This document shows, piece after piece, positions 52,999 to 63,830 of a DNA stretch of 64,000 nt; position 1 is the first letter of the stretch, and each line of letters begins with the position of its first letter. The translations under genes and the position numbers were made by a program. The notes under the pieces are model-generated. The model saw only the letters and a list, made by a program, of their open reading frames with translations. It searched no databases and was not told the origin of the DNA. The DNA comes from Zymoseptoria tritici IPO323 (lineage: Eukaryota; Ascomycota; Dothideomycetes; Mycosphaerellales; Mycosphaerellaceae): NCBI RefSeq assembly GCF_000219625.1, contig NC_018218.1, positions 496,001 through 560,000 on the forward strand, written 5' to 3'.

Positions 52999-54157
52999 AT
53001 GGCAGAACCGATGTCCATCTTCCGCATTCTGGGCGACGTCTCCCACTCGGCCTCGAAATGCATCCTCATCTGGTCCATCCACAGCAACAAATCCGCCGAG
53101 GGCGTCTCCCTCCTCACTCAACTCCTCTACGCCCTCGTCTTCTGTACGCGGTACCTCGACATCCTATGGGTGCCTCCAACATGGAGCTTGTGGAACTTTG
53201 TGCTCAAGATCTTGTACATCGCGACATCGCTGTATACCATCTTCCTCATGATGCGAGTGCACGCTCGTACCAGGGAGAAGGAGTATGGCTGGAAACTGGC
53301 GATATGGAGTCTGGCAGGGAGTGTGATCAGCGCGCCGTTGGTGAGCTTGCTGTTCAATGGGTGGAAGCGGTCGACGTTGTTCGAGGTAAGGAATGACACC
53401 ACCCTAAATGACACCCTTCCTCTAATCCTCTGGTGTCTAGATCTTTTGGACCTTCAGCATCATCCTCGAATCCGTCTGTGTCCTCCCTCAACTCCTCCTC
53501 CTCCGCCAAACCACCGTTCCAACCGTCATCGACTCCTTCTACCTCGTCACCCTGGGCGCCTATCGCTTCTTCTATATCCCCAACTGGATCGTGCGGTACG
53601 CTTCCACCGGAAAATTCGATCCGATCTCGTTCATCTTCGGCCTGATACAGACCGCGTTGTACATCGACTTCGCGTGGGTCTACTGGTCGCGGCAGAGGGT
53701 CAAGTTGCGGAATGGAGGGGTGGTGGACAGCGATGATCTGAGCAAGAGCTTCATCGTCAAGCGATTCATTGGACGTAGAGGGAACAGGAATAGCGCGGAT
53801 GAAGATGATGGAGACGGTGTGGCCGATCCCAGCGTTGAAGCTCTTTCACGGCAAGAAAATGGCACTGTGAGACCGACGCCGGGCCGCAGTGGAAGGAGTT
53901 GGGGTGCTAGAGGCATCAGCGTATCGGCGGACACTCCAGAGGACGACTACAACGATGGCGCGGCGGCAGATGCTCAAATGGTGGATCCGTCGCATTTCGA
54001 GGACGGAAGCGATGATGATGTGGACGCTCCGCCGCCGCCAGCGAAGGACGATACGAACAAGAAGCCTGCAGCGCCTAAGAAGGACATCGATGAGGAGGAC
54101 GACGACGATCCCTTCGAGAGCAGTGCGACAGAGTGGCAAGACGGAGGGTCCAAGTAG
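52999..54157 (+). CDS. ERD2: ER lumen protein-retaining (KDEL) receptor with long acidic tail
   Basis: Seven-span receptor that returns HDEL/KDEL proteins from Golgi to ER. Exons 52999-53385 and 53441-54157 join in phase 0 over a 55 bp intron to give 367 residues. Hallmarks: FRILGDVSHSASKCILIWSI, NKSAEGVSLLTQLLYALVFC, TRYLDIL, FYLVTLGAYRFFYIPNWIVR and the final span ISFIFGLIQTALYIDFAWVY. Yeast Erd2 is 219 residues. Here an additional tail of about 150 residues follows the last span, low in complexity and acidic (DEEDDDDPFESSATEW near the end), with a Lys/Pro-rich patch. The tail faces the cytosol if topology is standard. Confidence 0.93.
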
Positions 54158-54542
54158 GCGAGTTGGTGTTGTGTAATGTCGTTATGATACCCTGCTTGAA
54201 GCTGAAATTGGAAGTCTTCCCTACGCAGTGCTCTTTCGTGGACTTCGCTCAGCAGTCCATGAGTCTTCGGACGATACACGGCGAAGCAGAAATGAAGAAC
54301 AATGTTCAACCTCCAGCATTCAACCCCTTTGAGCCATTGCATCCGCTTAACCTTCCAACCGTGGCGTCGGGTCATCTTTCATGCGGAGAAGCACTCCACA
54401 TCTGCGGGGTGTGGAGCTGCGTCAATAATCCCATCTTCGTTGGCTGTCGATTGTCCGTTCTACTTCAACGTCCATTGAAGCCGCAGAAGGGTTGCAGAGT
54501 ACATATTCACTCCTCGGAACCAACTCATCGATCCTACCCATC

Positions 54543-56333
54543 ATGGCCAACAAGCAGGACCCCCCAATCCCGGAAGAACCTCGCTACCTGCACTTCAAAA
54601 ACTCCCAACCCGGCTCAGGCCTCAATCGCTTCTCCTCCACCCTCACTCGCGAACATGACTACCCTGCCGCTCAAGCAATGCTCTACGCAGCCGGCGTACC
54701 CAACGAGCACGTCCTCAAAACCTACCCGCAAGTCGGCATCGCCTCGGTCTGGTGGGAGGGAAACCCGTGCAACACCCACCTCCTCGACATTGGCAAGGAA
54801 GTCAAGCGATGTATCGAGAAGCAAGAGATGTTAGGCTGGCAGTACAACACCGTGGGTGTGAGTGATGGCATCGCAATGGGCAGCGAGGGAATGCGATTCA
54901 GTCTGCAGACTCGGGAGTTGATCGCAGATAGCGTAGAGACAGTGACATGTGCACAAGCTCACGACGCAACCATTGCAATCCCTGGTTGTGACAAGAACAT
55001 GCCCGGGGTCATCATGGGCATGACCCGCCACAACCGTCCTTCACTCATGATCTACGGCGGATCAATCAACCCGGGCTACTCCAAACTCCTCAAAAAACCC
55101 ATCAACATCGCCTCTGTCTACGAAGCCCACGGAGCCTACATCTACGACACCCTCAAAAACCCCTCCGACCCTTCTCAAACCAAAGAAGACCTCCTCAAAG
55201 ACATCGAACAAAACGCCTGTCCTACCTCCGGCGCTTGCGGCGGCATGTTCACCGCCAACACCATGGCCACAGCAATCGAAACACTCGGCCTCACTCTCCC
55301 GGGCTCCTCCTCCACACCCGCCACATCCCCTGCCAAAATGCGCGAGTGCGCCAAAGCGGCAGAAGCCATCAAAATCTGTATGGAACAAAACATCCGTCCC
55401 CGCGACTGCCTCACCAAACCCGCCTTTGAAAACGCTCTGGTCATGATGATGGCCCTCGGAGGTTCCACCAACGGCGTGCTCCACCTCCTCGCCATGGCAG
55501 GAACCGCAGAAATCGACCTCACTCTCGCCGACTTCCAGCGGGTCTCCGACAAAGTCCCTTTCATCGCGGACATCGCCCCATCAGGGAAATACCTCATGGT
55601 CGACCTCTACGAAATCGGCGGCATCCCGTCCGTTCAAAAACTCCTCATCGCCGCGGGTCTCCTCAACGGAAACACAATCACCATCACCGGCAAGACTCTC
55701 GCGCAAAACGTCGAGTCCTGGCCGAGTTTAAAGCAAGGCCAGGAAATCATCCGCAGTTTAGATGATCCCATCAAACCCACCGGACACCTCGAAATCCTGT
55801 ACGGGAACCTCGCGCCCAATGGCGCCGTGGCGAAGATAACGGGGAAAGAAGGGATGGTCTTCACCGGCAAGGCGAGGGTGTTTAATAAAGAACACGAACT
55901 CGACGACGCCCTCAACTCTGGCTCGATCCCCAGGGACGAGAACCTCGTGTTGGTCGTCCGCTACGAAGGACCGAAAGGTGGACCCGGTATGCCAGAACAA
56001 CTGAAAGCTTCCGCTGCCATCATGGGCGCGGGACTCACCAACATATCCCTCATCACAGACGGGAGGTATTCCGGTGCGTCGCACGGTTTCATCGTCGGGC
56101 ATATTTCACCAGAGGCGGCGGTGGGGGGACCGATTGCGGTAGTGGAGGACGGGGATGTGATTACGATTGATGCGGAGAGGAATGTGATTGAGATGGATGT
56201 AACACCTGAGGAGTTGGAGGGGAGGTTGAAAGGGTGGAAGGCGCCGAGGATGCCGGTTACGAGGGGGGTTTTGGCGAAGTATGCGAGGTTGGTGGGGGAT
56301 GCGAGTACGGGAGCTATGACGGATTTGTTTTGA
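54543..56333 (+). CDS. ILV3: Dihydroxy-acid dehydratase (ILV3 type)
   Basis: Iron-sulfur dehydratase making 2-keto acids from 2,3-dihydroxy acids for valine, leucine and isoleucine. Single exon, 596 residues. Cluster cysteines are in place: GNPCNTH (Cys76), IPGCDKNMPG (Cys149) and SGACGGMFTAN (Cys232). The C-terminal DGRYSGASHGFIVGHISPEA stretch, typical of the family, is intact. The N-terminus MANKQDPPIPEEPRYLHFKN lacks an obvious mitochondrial presequence. Extending to an in-frame ATG at 54492 adds MQSTYSLLGTNSSILPI, which is also not a convincing one. Fungi often have several DHAD paralogues, so this may be a cytosolic copy rather than the main ILV3. Confidence 0.93.
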   Translation: MANKQDPPIPEEPRYLHFKNSQPGSGLNRFSSTLTREHDYPAAQAMLYAAGVPNEHVLKTYPQVGIASVWWEGNPCNTHLLDIGKEVKRCIEKQEMLGWQYNTVGVSDGIAMGSEGMRFSLQTRELIADSVETVTCAQAHDATIAIPGCDKNMPGVIMGMTRHNRPSLMIYGGSINPGYSKLLKKPINIASVYEAHGAYIYDTLKNPSDPSQTKEDLLKDIEQNACPTSGACGGMFTANTMATAIETLGLTLPGSSSTPATSPAKMRECAKAAEAIKICMEQNIRPRDCLTKPAFENALVMMMALGGSTNGVLHLLAMAGTAEIDLTLADFQRVSDKVPFIADIAPSGKYLMVDLYEIGGIPSVQKLLIAAGLLNGNTITITGKTLAQNVESWPSLKQGQEIIRSLDDPIKPTGHLEILYGNLAPNGAVAKITGKEGMVFTGKARVFNKEHELDDALNSGSIPRDENLVLVVRYEGPKGGPGMPEQLKASAAIMGAGLTNISLITDGRYSGASHGFIVGHISPEAAVGGPIAVVEDGDVITIDAERNVIEMDVTPEELEGRLKGWKAPRMPVTRGVLAKYARLVGDASTGAMTDLF

Positions 56334-56671
56334 GAGAGCAGATGGATGGGAGAGTATCTAGAGGGTGGAGATGGTGAGGACATGGAATCAGGACATGTAC
56401 ATATCGCCCAGTTACAAAATTGCAGGAGATGGGGTTTCAGTCAAAAGTCTCTTTTCGAACGTCTAATTAGATGCTCGCGCTCACACAGCTCTTCCGTCTT
56501 CTAGCAGAACGAGAAACCCGTGAATGAACAAAAAAACGCCCTGTTGTCTGCACGTACGCACGCAAACCACTCGTGCTACTCATCAACGCAAATAGAAATG
56601 TTGAAAACGCCTCGCATGCAGTCCAAATCACGTCCCACACCCCTCCCGTTTTCTCAACTCCTCAACCCCTC

Positions 56672-58984
56672 CTATTGCACGACTTGCTCCTGCCTCAATC
56701 CACTCGGCCCAGCGTCCTTTTTCCCTCTCCGTCCCAACAACGTAGCATTGTCCAAACTCAGCTCAAAGGCTCCAGCCTTATTCCTCACCTGCCTCTTCGC
56801 CGCCGCCGCGACTTCCGGCGAGTGCTGTCCATATCCCTTCGCCGCTGGAGCAGCCCTGGGAGCATTCTGCTGTCTCGCCTGCGCCGCGGCCGACAAGCTC
56901 GTGTTGCGCATTTGCTTCTCCATACCGCCCACATCCGGCGCCGCACCCGACTTGGGAACTTTCGCCGGTGGAGCTTGCTGATTGCTGTCGTACGGCTGGG
57001 AGAAGCCGCCCTCGTCTTCGTCGTCGTCGCCGTAGTCTTCATCCAAAGCGTTGAGGGAGTTCATCTGGTTGCCGCCGCGGTAGCCTTGCTTAAAGTTCTT
57101 GCGGCGTTTGCCTTCTTCCTCTTGTCGGTGGACGGAGTAGCCGACGTCGAAGACCTCTCGTAGGTTGACGGCGCCGGGAGAGCGGAAGTCCATGCGGCGG
57201 TTGTTCTCTTCGAGGTAGGCGAAGTCGGGTTTGAGCGGCGAGGCGCTCTTGTCGCCAGCTGACATTTGACCTTGGCGAACGTGCAGGGGTGTGGCGAGAG
57301 GTGGAGCATCGAGGGCGGCTGTGGTGGCTTCGTCGGAACCACGGATCCAGGGGTGGGCCAGGAATTGGTTGATATCGTAGCGCTTCTCGGGATCGACGGT
57401 GAGGAGGTGGGAGACGAGATCCTGCGCGGATTTGGAAATGTCGTCCCACCAAGGAGAGAGGAAGGTGTATTGACCACGTGCAACCTTTTCAGTCAGGACT
57501 TGGATGGATTCGTCGTAGAAGGGTGGGAAACCGCAGAGGAGAGTGTAGAGCACACAGCCGAGCGCCCACATGTCGACACTCTTGGAGTAGCGCTCATCCT
57601 TGACGATTTCGGGTGCTGTATATCCGACTGTACCGCAAGGTGTCATAGTTTGGCTGTCCCAAATGACCTTGGAAAGGCCAAAGTCGGCAATCTTGATTGT
57701 GCCGATTCCGCCCGCTCCTTGTCCTCGAATGAATTCGCCCTCGTCAGCCTTGTCTTCGTCCTCGGGCCCCTTAGGCTTTGGATTTCTTGTTGGTACGAAT
57801 GGAACAGGGTAGAAGAGTAAATTCTCGGGTTTGATGTCGCTGTGGGGTGTTAGTATCTTACACTTAATGCGCTTTTGGGACGACTCACCGATGAACAACG
57901 CCAGCCTCCTCGTGCAGATACTGCAATGCATCGGCAACCTGCGTGATGACATGTCGTGATAAATCCTCACTGAAGTAGGTCAGGCGGACGATCTGGTGGA
58001 ACAGTTCGCCACCGGGACATAATTCGAGGATGATGTAGTAGTATTGGCGAGACTCGGAAAAGTCGACCAGCTTGACGACATTCGGGTGGTCGAGCTGTCG
58101 CATGATCTGAACTTCCTTCAAAATGTTGGCGCGCTGCAATGAGATCGTGACGTCAGCATGTGTTCATTGTGTTTTGTTTCGAGAAGAGCGACGACGAGAA
58201 GTGAAGAGAGAAGGTATGTGAAGATCAAATGTGTAGTGTGAGAACAGAAAGTATTGCGCACCTCAACGCCCTTGGGCGCCTTCTTTTCGTAGTCCGGATG
58301 TAGCACGCCCTAACAGGCACATGTGTTGGTAGATGTTCAATGGTGAAAACTGCAAGGAGAGGCATCGAGAGCGTAGTGCAATTGCGGGATGATGATGACG
58401 GGCAGGATAGGAAAGCTGCTCGTAACCAGGCTTACCTGTGTCGAGTTCATCTCAAACTTCCGCACCACCTTGATCGCGACCTGGTCGTAGACGTGTTGAG
58501 TGTCCTTGGCACGGTAGACATTGCTGAAAGCGCCGTCGCCCATCTTCTCGACCAGTGTCCATCGCTCCAGGCCTGGGTAGCGAGGAAGTTTGCCTTTGCT
58601 CTCACGTTCCTCAGCCACTATCCGTTCCAGTACTTGTGGGTCGTAGTCCTTTTGCTTTTGTTCTCTCTTTTGGTGGCCATCGACGGCGCCCGCGGCGGCG
58701 TGACCGGCCTTGGCAGCTTGATTCCGATTGTCGACGGCGGCAGCGGAGTAGGCATCTTGATGTTGGCCACCGCCTTGTAAAGGCTGGTGATGGTACACGT
58801 TCGGGTCGCTCATGCCGTAATTCTGATGTTGCTGCTGCACTTGTTGCGGCTGTGCGTTGTTGAAGCGTTGCTGTTGTGCGTGGACGTTGGAGACGTGAGT
58901 GGTGGCCTGGTCGGGAGGAGTTCGACCGTCACGGGCCTGCTTGCCATGGCGGATGAAGTTTTTGAGGTTCTGTATCGTCGACAT
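56672..58984 (-). CDS. CAMK-group protein kinase, RCK2/Srk1-like
   Basis: Four exons on the minus strand (58984-58436, 58309-58262, 58133-57889, 57839-56672) give 669 residues. A Gln-rich N-terminus precedes the kinase domain: GDGAFSNVYRAK, VAIKVVRKFE, HRDIKPENLL, ADFGLSKVIW, GYTAPEIV and PGGELFHQIV. The loop between HRD and DFG carries an insert (KPKGPEDEDKADEGEF). The C-terminal tail is disordered. The split of the catalytic loop across exons is restored by phase. RCK2 and Srk1 act downstream of the Hog1/Sty1 stress MAP kinase, phosphorylating translation factors in yeast; that is inferred by family. The start MSTIQNLKNFIRHGKQARDG resembles Srk1-like N-termini. Confidence 0.9.
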
Positions 58985-59195
58985 GGTGGCGGTTTGTCTG
59001 TGGTTAGAATTGGGTGGCTGCGAAAGTGGGCAGCGCGTGGTGGGGGGAGGAATGCTCCCAGTGTGATGTGTGAGGGGGTCGGTGACGGTATGGAGGGTGG
59101 AGGCCGAGAACAATGAAGGAAGAAAGACGTCGTCGTCGGTGGTGGTGGAGACGGGAGTGAGAGAGAGAGATGTCGTCGTCGGTCGGTCGGGTTCT

Positions 59196-59230
59196 GGATG
59201 ATGGATGATGGATGATGGATGATGGATGAT
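59196..59230 (+). repeat. 7 bp tandem repeat GGATGAT, 5 copies
   Basis: Five exact copies in the region upstream of the minus-strand kinase, probably its 5' leader. Confidence 0.95.
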
Positions 59231-59799
59231 GTCTTTTCGGTGGATGTTGCAGTGAGGTGACGATGTTCGCGTGGTGCGCCGGACAAGCCGTGCGCGGTGA
59301 CGTCGCCACGCAGCCCACATCGAAACCTTGAAGTTGGGAGGAGCATCATTGGAGAAATGATATCAGCAATATTGTTGCTCCAACAGTTCATGGTATACCA
59401 ACTCGTCGTCCGCGATGGAGAGCATGTTGGAGAGAGCAACAATCACATATGCTACAGGACACGCCATGTACGGGACCATATTCAAGTGCATGGCATTGGG
59501 AGAAGCAGCGTCCATTCGTTCATGCCTCGACAATTCCCACAGACCGGCCAACCCTGTCCATCTCCTTGATCGAATACGCCATGTTATCACTCTCTGAGAC
59601 GAGGATACGCGTGCTTGTGAATCGTATCGTCACAACAACAGCACTGCCTGGAATAGGACATTGATGCCCAATGCCAGAAGGGAACACCGTGGCTTCTTGC
59701 GTGATTTCTCGCATATGATCATCTGACGGGTCAAGCAAGGTTGAGCCAAGTTGAGGCAGAAAAGCCTCCTCGCGTTAGGGCACGTTCGGAGAATCTTCA
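59231..59799. other. Interval between kinase and transposon
   Basis: About 570 bp holding the distal kinase promoter. Composition changes near 59800 into TA-rich DNA. No gene supported. Confidence 0.45.
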
Positions 59800-60095
59800 C
59801 GCTTCATTCAGCGTCATATATATGAGGTTACCGAACGCCAAATTGCAGCTGATTAATATAGCGTTAGTTGAATGTAGTTACCGAATAGTTGTGAGTATGT
59901 GAGGCTAGCGTAAATAAGGCTATCTTACCGCTGTATATTATGCAAAGTTTAATTCACTTCGGCTTGCCCTTTTAGGCAATCCGGAGCTAATATAAGGCAG
60001 TTGCGTAAACTAGACCTTAACACCTCTATTTCGCAGTAATTTATAGCTATTCGGCTATATTGTAGGCCCTTGCAGGGCTATATATTACCTTATGT

Positions 60096-60350
60096 TACTA
60101 CTACTACTACTACTACCTTCTAACACTAATAACACTACGCACACCCGCTTTCTTACCCTTACCGGTAGTAGCCGCCCCCCCCCCCCTTAGCCGCCGACGA
60201 CGAGAACGACGAGAACGACGAGAATTGCTTGATTGTGCGTCTACGGCAGGGCTCTTAGCTATATATATATTATTACTACTACTACTGCTACCCTCTAATA
60301 ATAACAACACTACGTATACCCGCTTTCTTACCCTTACCGGTGGTCGGCGG
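60096..60350 (+). repeat. Diverged direct repeat of about 80 bp
   Basis: 60096-60180 and 60270-60350 share TACTACTAC-type runs, then AACACTAC, ACCCGCTTTCTTACCCTTACC and GGTRGT. Both copies are followed by pure C runs nearby. Confidence 0.7.
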
Positions 60351-60535
60351 TAGTAGTAGTCTAGCCGACGTACTCTTACTCTATACTGGTGGTAGTGCTG
60401 CCGCCCCCCCCCTCGACAAGTTAAAGGAGTTTCTAGCGCTCTTATTAGCCAGCCGTTTAACACCGGATTCGGCGTTTCTAGCGTTCGTACGAGTCGTTTG
60501 CGCGAGTAAGAGATATCCGGCGGTCGTGCTAGTAG

Positions 60536-61783
60536 ATACTGCGAGAAATAGATAAGATAGCTCGTTTAACCGGCATCGATAAGGTAGTGTTAGAAGCGGC
60601 TATTACCGCGGCTGTGCACGTTGTTAACTGCTATAGCTATAACTATCTTAACTTTGCTAGTAACAGGGCTGCATATGAACAACAGACGCACGCCGGTACG
60701 AGGATTACGAGCCATCTGTTAAACAACGAGGTAGACTTGTTTAAGACCTGTCGAATTAACACGGCCACATTCTATACGTTGCTGCAGAAGCTCGTCGACG
60801 CCGGTGGACTAGATTCGAGCCGTTATCTAACTGCCGCAGAGCGCTTAATGCACTTCTTATATATCGTCGGCTATAGCGTTACGTATTATAGCGTCTACCT
60901 TGTGTTTAAACGGTCGACTTCTACCGTTAGTAAGAGCTTCTATATAGTCCTTAAAGCAATCCTTTAGCTGTACGACAAATACGTAAAGGAGCCGGATTAC
61001 TAGCAGCCTATGCCGGAGCGTTTGAGGGCGGCTAAATACACCGAATTCCGGTCGGCAGTTAGAGCCCTTAATAGTACGCACATTGCTGCTCGTGTGCCGG
61101 CAGCAGAGGCTATAGCATAGCGCAATCGCAAGGGTGCCTTAACGCAGAATGTCCTCGCTATCGTCGACTTTAACATGCTGTTTACGTATGTCCTTGTAGG
61201 CTGGGAGGGCTCTGCGAACGACTAGCGTATAATAAACGAGGCTCGATAGAGTAACTCGTTTGGCAAGGAACTGCCGGCTAACAAGTACTACCTTGCGGAC
61301 GCTAGATACAACAACACCGGACTCACCTTAACGCTATATCGCGGCACACGTTATTACTTAAAGGAGTGGCTTGTAGGTAACTAGCGGCCGACGTCTAAAG
61401 AGGAGCTGTTTAATCTCCGCTATTCGTCCTTAAGGAACATCGTTAAGCGAGCGTTTGGTGTGTTTAAGATGCGGTAGGGGATTATAAGGAGAGCCGGTAG
61501 CCCTTACTTCGACATAGACTGCTAAGTAGACCTGTTCTTAGCCTTAGTAGTGCTTTACAACTTCATCCGGCTTTACAACCCCTCGGACGAGCTGTTCGCG
61601 GACGAGGAGCGTCGCATAGCTACTTCGCAGCCGCCAAGGGCAGGAGTACCGCACTACAACTAGATAGCTAATGTCGACGATAATAGAGATAAGGGCTTAA
61701 TAGACGACCGGCGTAAGACTATTGCGAAGGCTATGTGGGAGCAATATAAGGAGGAATTGGCAAGGCGTAGTCATTCGATCTAA
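60536..61783 (+). pseudogene. PIF/Harbinger transposase (DDE_Tnp_4), inactivated by nonsense changes
   Basis: One frame runs for about 415 codons to TAA at 61781. Typical Harbinger blocks are seen: FTYVLVGWEGSAND, KYYLADARYNN, YRGTRYYLKEW, LRNIVKRAFGVFK and LVVLYNFIR. Nine premature stops (eight TAG, one TAA) lie where Gln or Trp is expected, and no frameshift was found. The first catalytic block, usually DGTHI or DGCHI, reads NSTHI, so the catalytic Asp is lost. All these changes fit CpA-to-TpA mutation on either strand. The gene is dead but recent enough to keep its frame. Confidence 0.85.
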
Positions 61784-62034
61784 GAATTGCCGCTCTAAGG
61801 GGGGGGCTCTCGTCGTCCGAAATTCGAGAAGTAGGAGAAATCTGTTAATTATTAAGAACATTACTAATATACAACCGTTTATTACGATTTCTTTATCTGC
61901 GTATAGCCCTTAATGTACACAACAATCGCCGTCGTACAAATGTGTCGTGGCGGTGGCCGTGTAGTGTTTAATATACAGGGGGGTGTTGTTGTTGTTGTTA
62001 GAAGATTTCTTAATAATTATTAAAGATAAAGTTT

Positions 62035-62330
62035 AACAGCCCGGAGCTCGCTCCGGTGGAGGACAACCCCGCGAAGTTAATAGATTTCAGTACGTGACGG
62101 GCGCAACATGGATTTCAGCTGCGGGGCGGGGAAACCTCGGCTTGGCTAGAGCTAATAAGAGCACTGGAAATCCTCGAAAACTAACAACACCCTCACCAAA
62201 ACTATTGGTATAGCCCCACTTTAATCTAGCTTTAAAATTCGTCGAATCCAGCAGAATCTTAGCCGTATTTACCACATTTCTAGTCCTCTCGAGGGTGCGG
62301 GAGCATCCGCTTAGCTAGCAACAGAGATAT
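62035..62330. other. GC-richer island between the two transposon genes
   Basis: Within TA-rich DNA this stretch is GC-richer and lacks the dense TAG pattern. It begins near a palindrome, CCGGAGCTCGCTCCGG (62041-62056). A short minus-strand frame (62087-62275) is open and looks protein-like (KILLDSTNFKARLKWGYTNS), without a recognised domain. It may be a younger insertion or a fragment of another element. Confidence 0.4.
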
Positions 62331-62516
62331 ATCAATAAACCATGAACTCCTCACGACCTATTAGCTTAATAACCACACGGTGGAATATATTTATATTAAT
62401 ATCTGATGTATATATGTATCTATTAAAGACGTAGTGAAGTCGTTATAGTCCGAAAAAAATCGTGTGGCGGATAGTTAAGCACCTACTATCGAACGACGCT
62501 GTTAGCTTGCTCCGCG

Positions 62517-63830
62517 CTAATTGCCCTTCAAACCCTCCCTTATTTTACAGAGCGCGTCGACGTCCAGCTCCATGTTGTCGCTAATGTCGATAATGTGCGT
62601 CAACTAGCTGAAGAGCGAGCTGTTGTAGAAGTACCTGGCCGACGTAGGGTTAATGTCGAAGCCCTGGCTAATGTTAAGATACATGCGCTAGGTTATTAGT
62701 AGTCGCTCCTTGTCGATTAGATCCATTGCTCGATAAGGCTAGTCGACCGGCACGAGGCTGGCAAACGCATCCTTAAGAGCGTTACTAAGCACCTTCGCAC
62801 TAGTGCTTCGTTACGCTCTAAACGAGGGCGGAGGTGCCGGAGTTAGTAGCTGCTTAGTAGACTTCCGCTTCTTGCGAACGAGGCTATTCTTATCGACATC
62901 GAAGGGGTCGTTATCGTCGTCGTCCGCTAGAGCCTGAGACTTAGCTAAAGTCGCTGTTGTTACTGTTGTTGCTGCAGCTAGAGTAGTTGGTGCTGCTACG
63001 GCGGCTAGAGTAGTTAGTGCTACTGCGGCGGCTAGCTCGTCGTCGTCGTCGTAGGTTACTATTCTCGAATTGCGGTCTCTCTTCGTTCGCGCGTGCTTAC
63101 CGGTAGCAATCTTCTTGTTAAAGATTACCGCATACTACTTAACCTAGGGGCATGGCCGGTGCCGCAGCTTCGTAGCATGCTTGTAGCTATTAGCCTTTAA
63201 GTAATCGTCCTAGACCCTATTAGATGCCGTAATAGTTCTATCGCTCTTAACGCCGAATCCGGAGACATCTTGTAGGATAATGTATGCCGAATATACGCTC
63301 TTAATAGCCGTTATCTTGCTCTAAATAGACGACTATGCAACTAGTTGCTCGGCCATCTCGGAGAGCGTGCTAATAAGGTGCTGTCTGCCCTTAGGCTTAA
63401 GGTTTTAGTCGGTGTAGTTGTTCTGCTCGATCTAACGCGTCTAGTAGGTTACTAGGAATGTCTCTATTGCGGTCGTCTAGTTTACTGCCTTAGTACGCTT
63501 GCTCTTGCTATAGCTCTAGCTCTAACTCTGCTTCTGGCTCTAAGCAATAGCTAATATAATAGCATCTGCGGCGATAGATGCGATCTTCTTATTATCCGTA
63601 AGAGGCTGGCTCCGGCTCTAGCTATAAGGCTGGCTCTAAGCACTAGCTAGTAGCTAAGAGCCGACTTAAGAGTCGTTAATACGTTAAGAGTCGTCAAAGT
63701 CGTGCAGCGACTGCGTGTTAGCGAGAAACTCGTCCTCGAATAGCTAAGAATCCGACTCTCTAAGCAGGTAGGGGTCGATCTAAGGCTTAGGGGTAGAGTA
63801 TTAAGAGGTTATGTTAACGGGCTCGAATCT
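62517..63830 (-). pseudogene. Myb/SANT-like transposon protein, inactivated by nonsense changes
   Basis: The minus strand holds one frame of more than 430 codons ending TAG at 62517, with over twenty in-frame TAG/TAA but no frameshift seen. It shows the Myb/SANT-like pattern of Harbinger second genes: KPKGRQHLISTLSEMAEQ, KITAIKSVYSAYIILQDVSG, DDYLKANSYKHATKLRHRP and NKKIATGKHART. An acidic/alanine linker (YDDDDELAAAVALTTLAA) and a basic patch (VRKKRKSTK) follow. Stops fall where Trp or Gln is expected, for instance just before DDYLKAN. It is convergent with the transposase. The 5' limit is approximate. Confidence 0.72.

Noticed and set aside
60530..63830. Idea that TAG is read as an amino acid in this region
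   Set aside because: Genes elsewhere in the window end normally on TAG, TAA and TGA. Stops in the transposon fall at expected Gln/Trp codons, include TAA, and come with other CpA-to-TpA changes, so RIP explains them.
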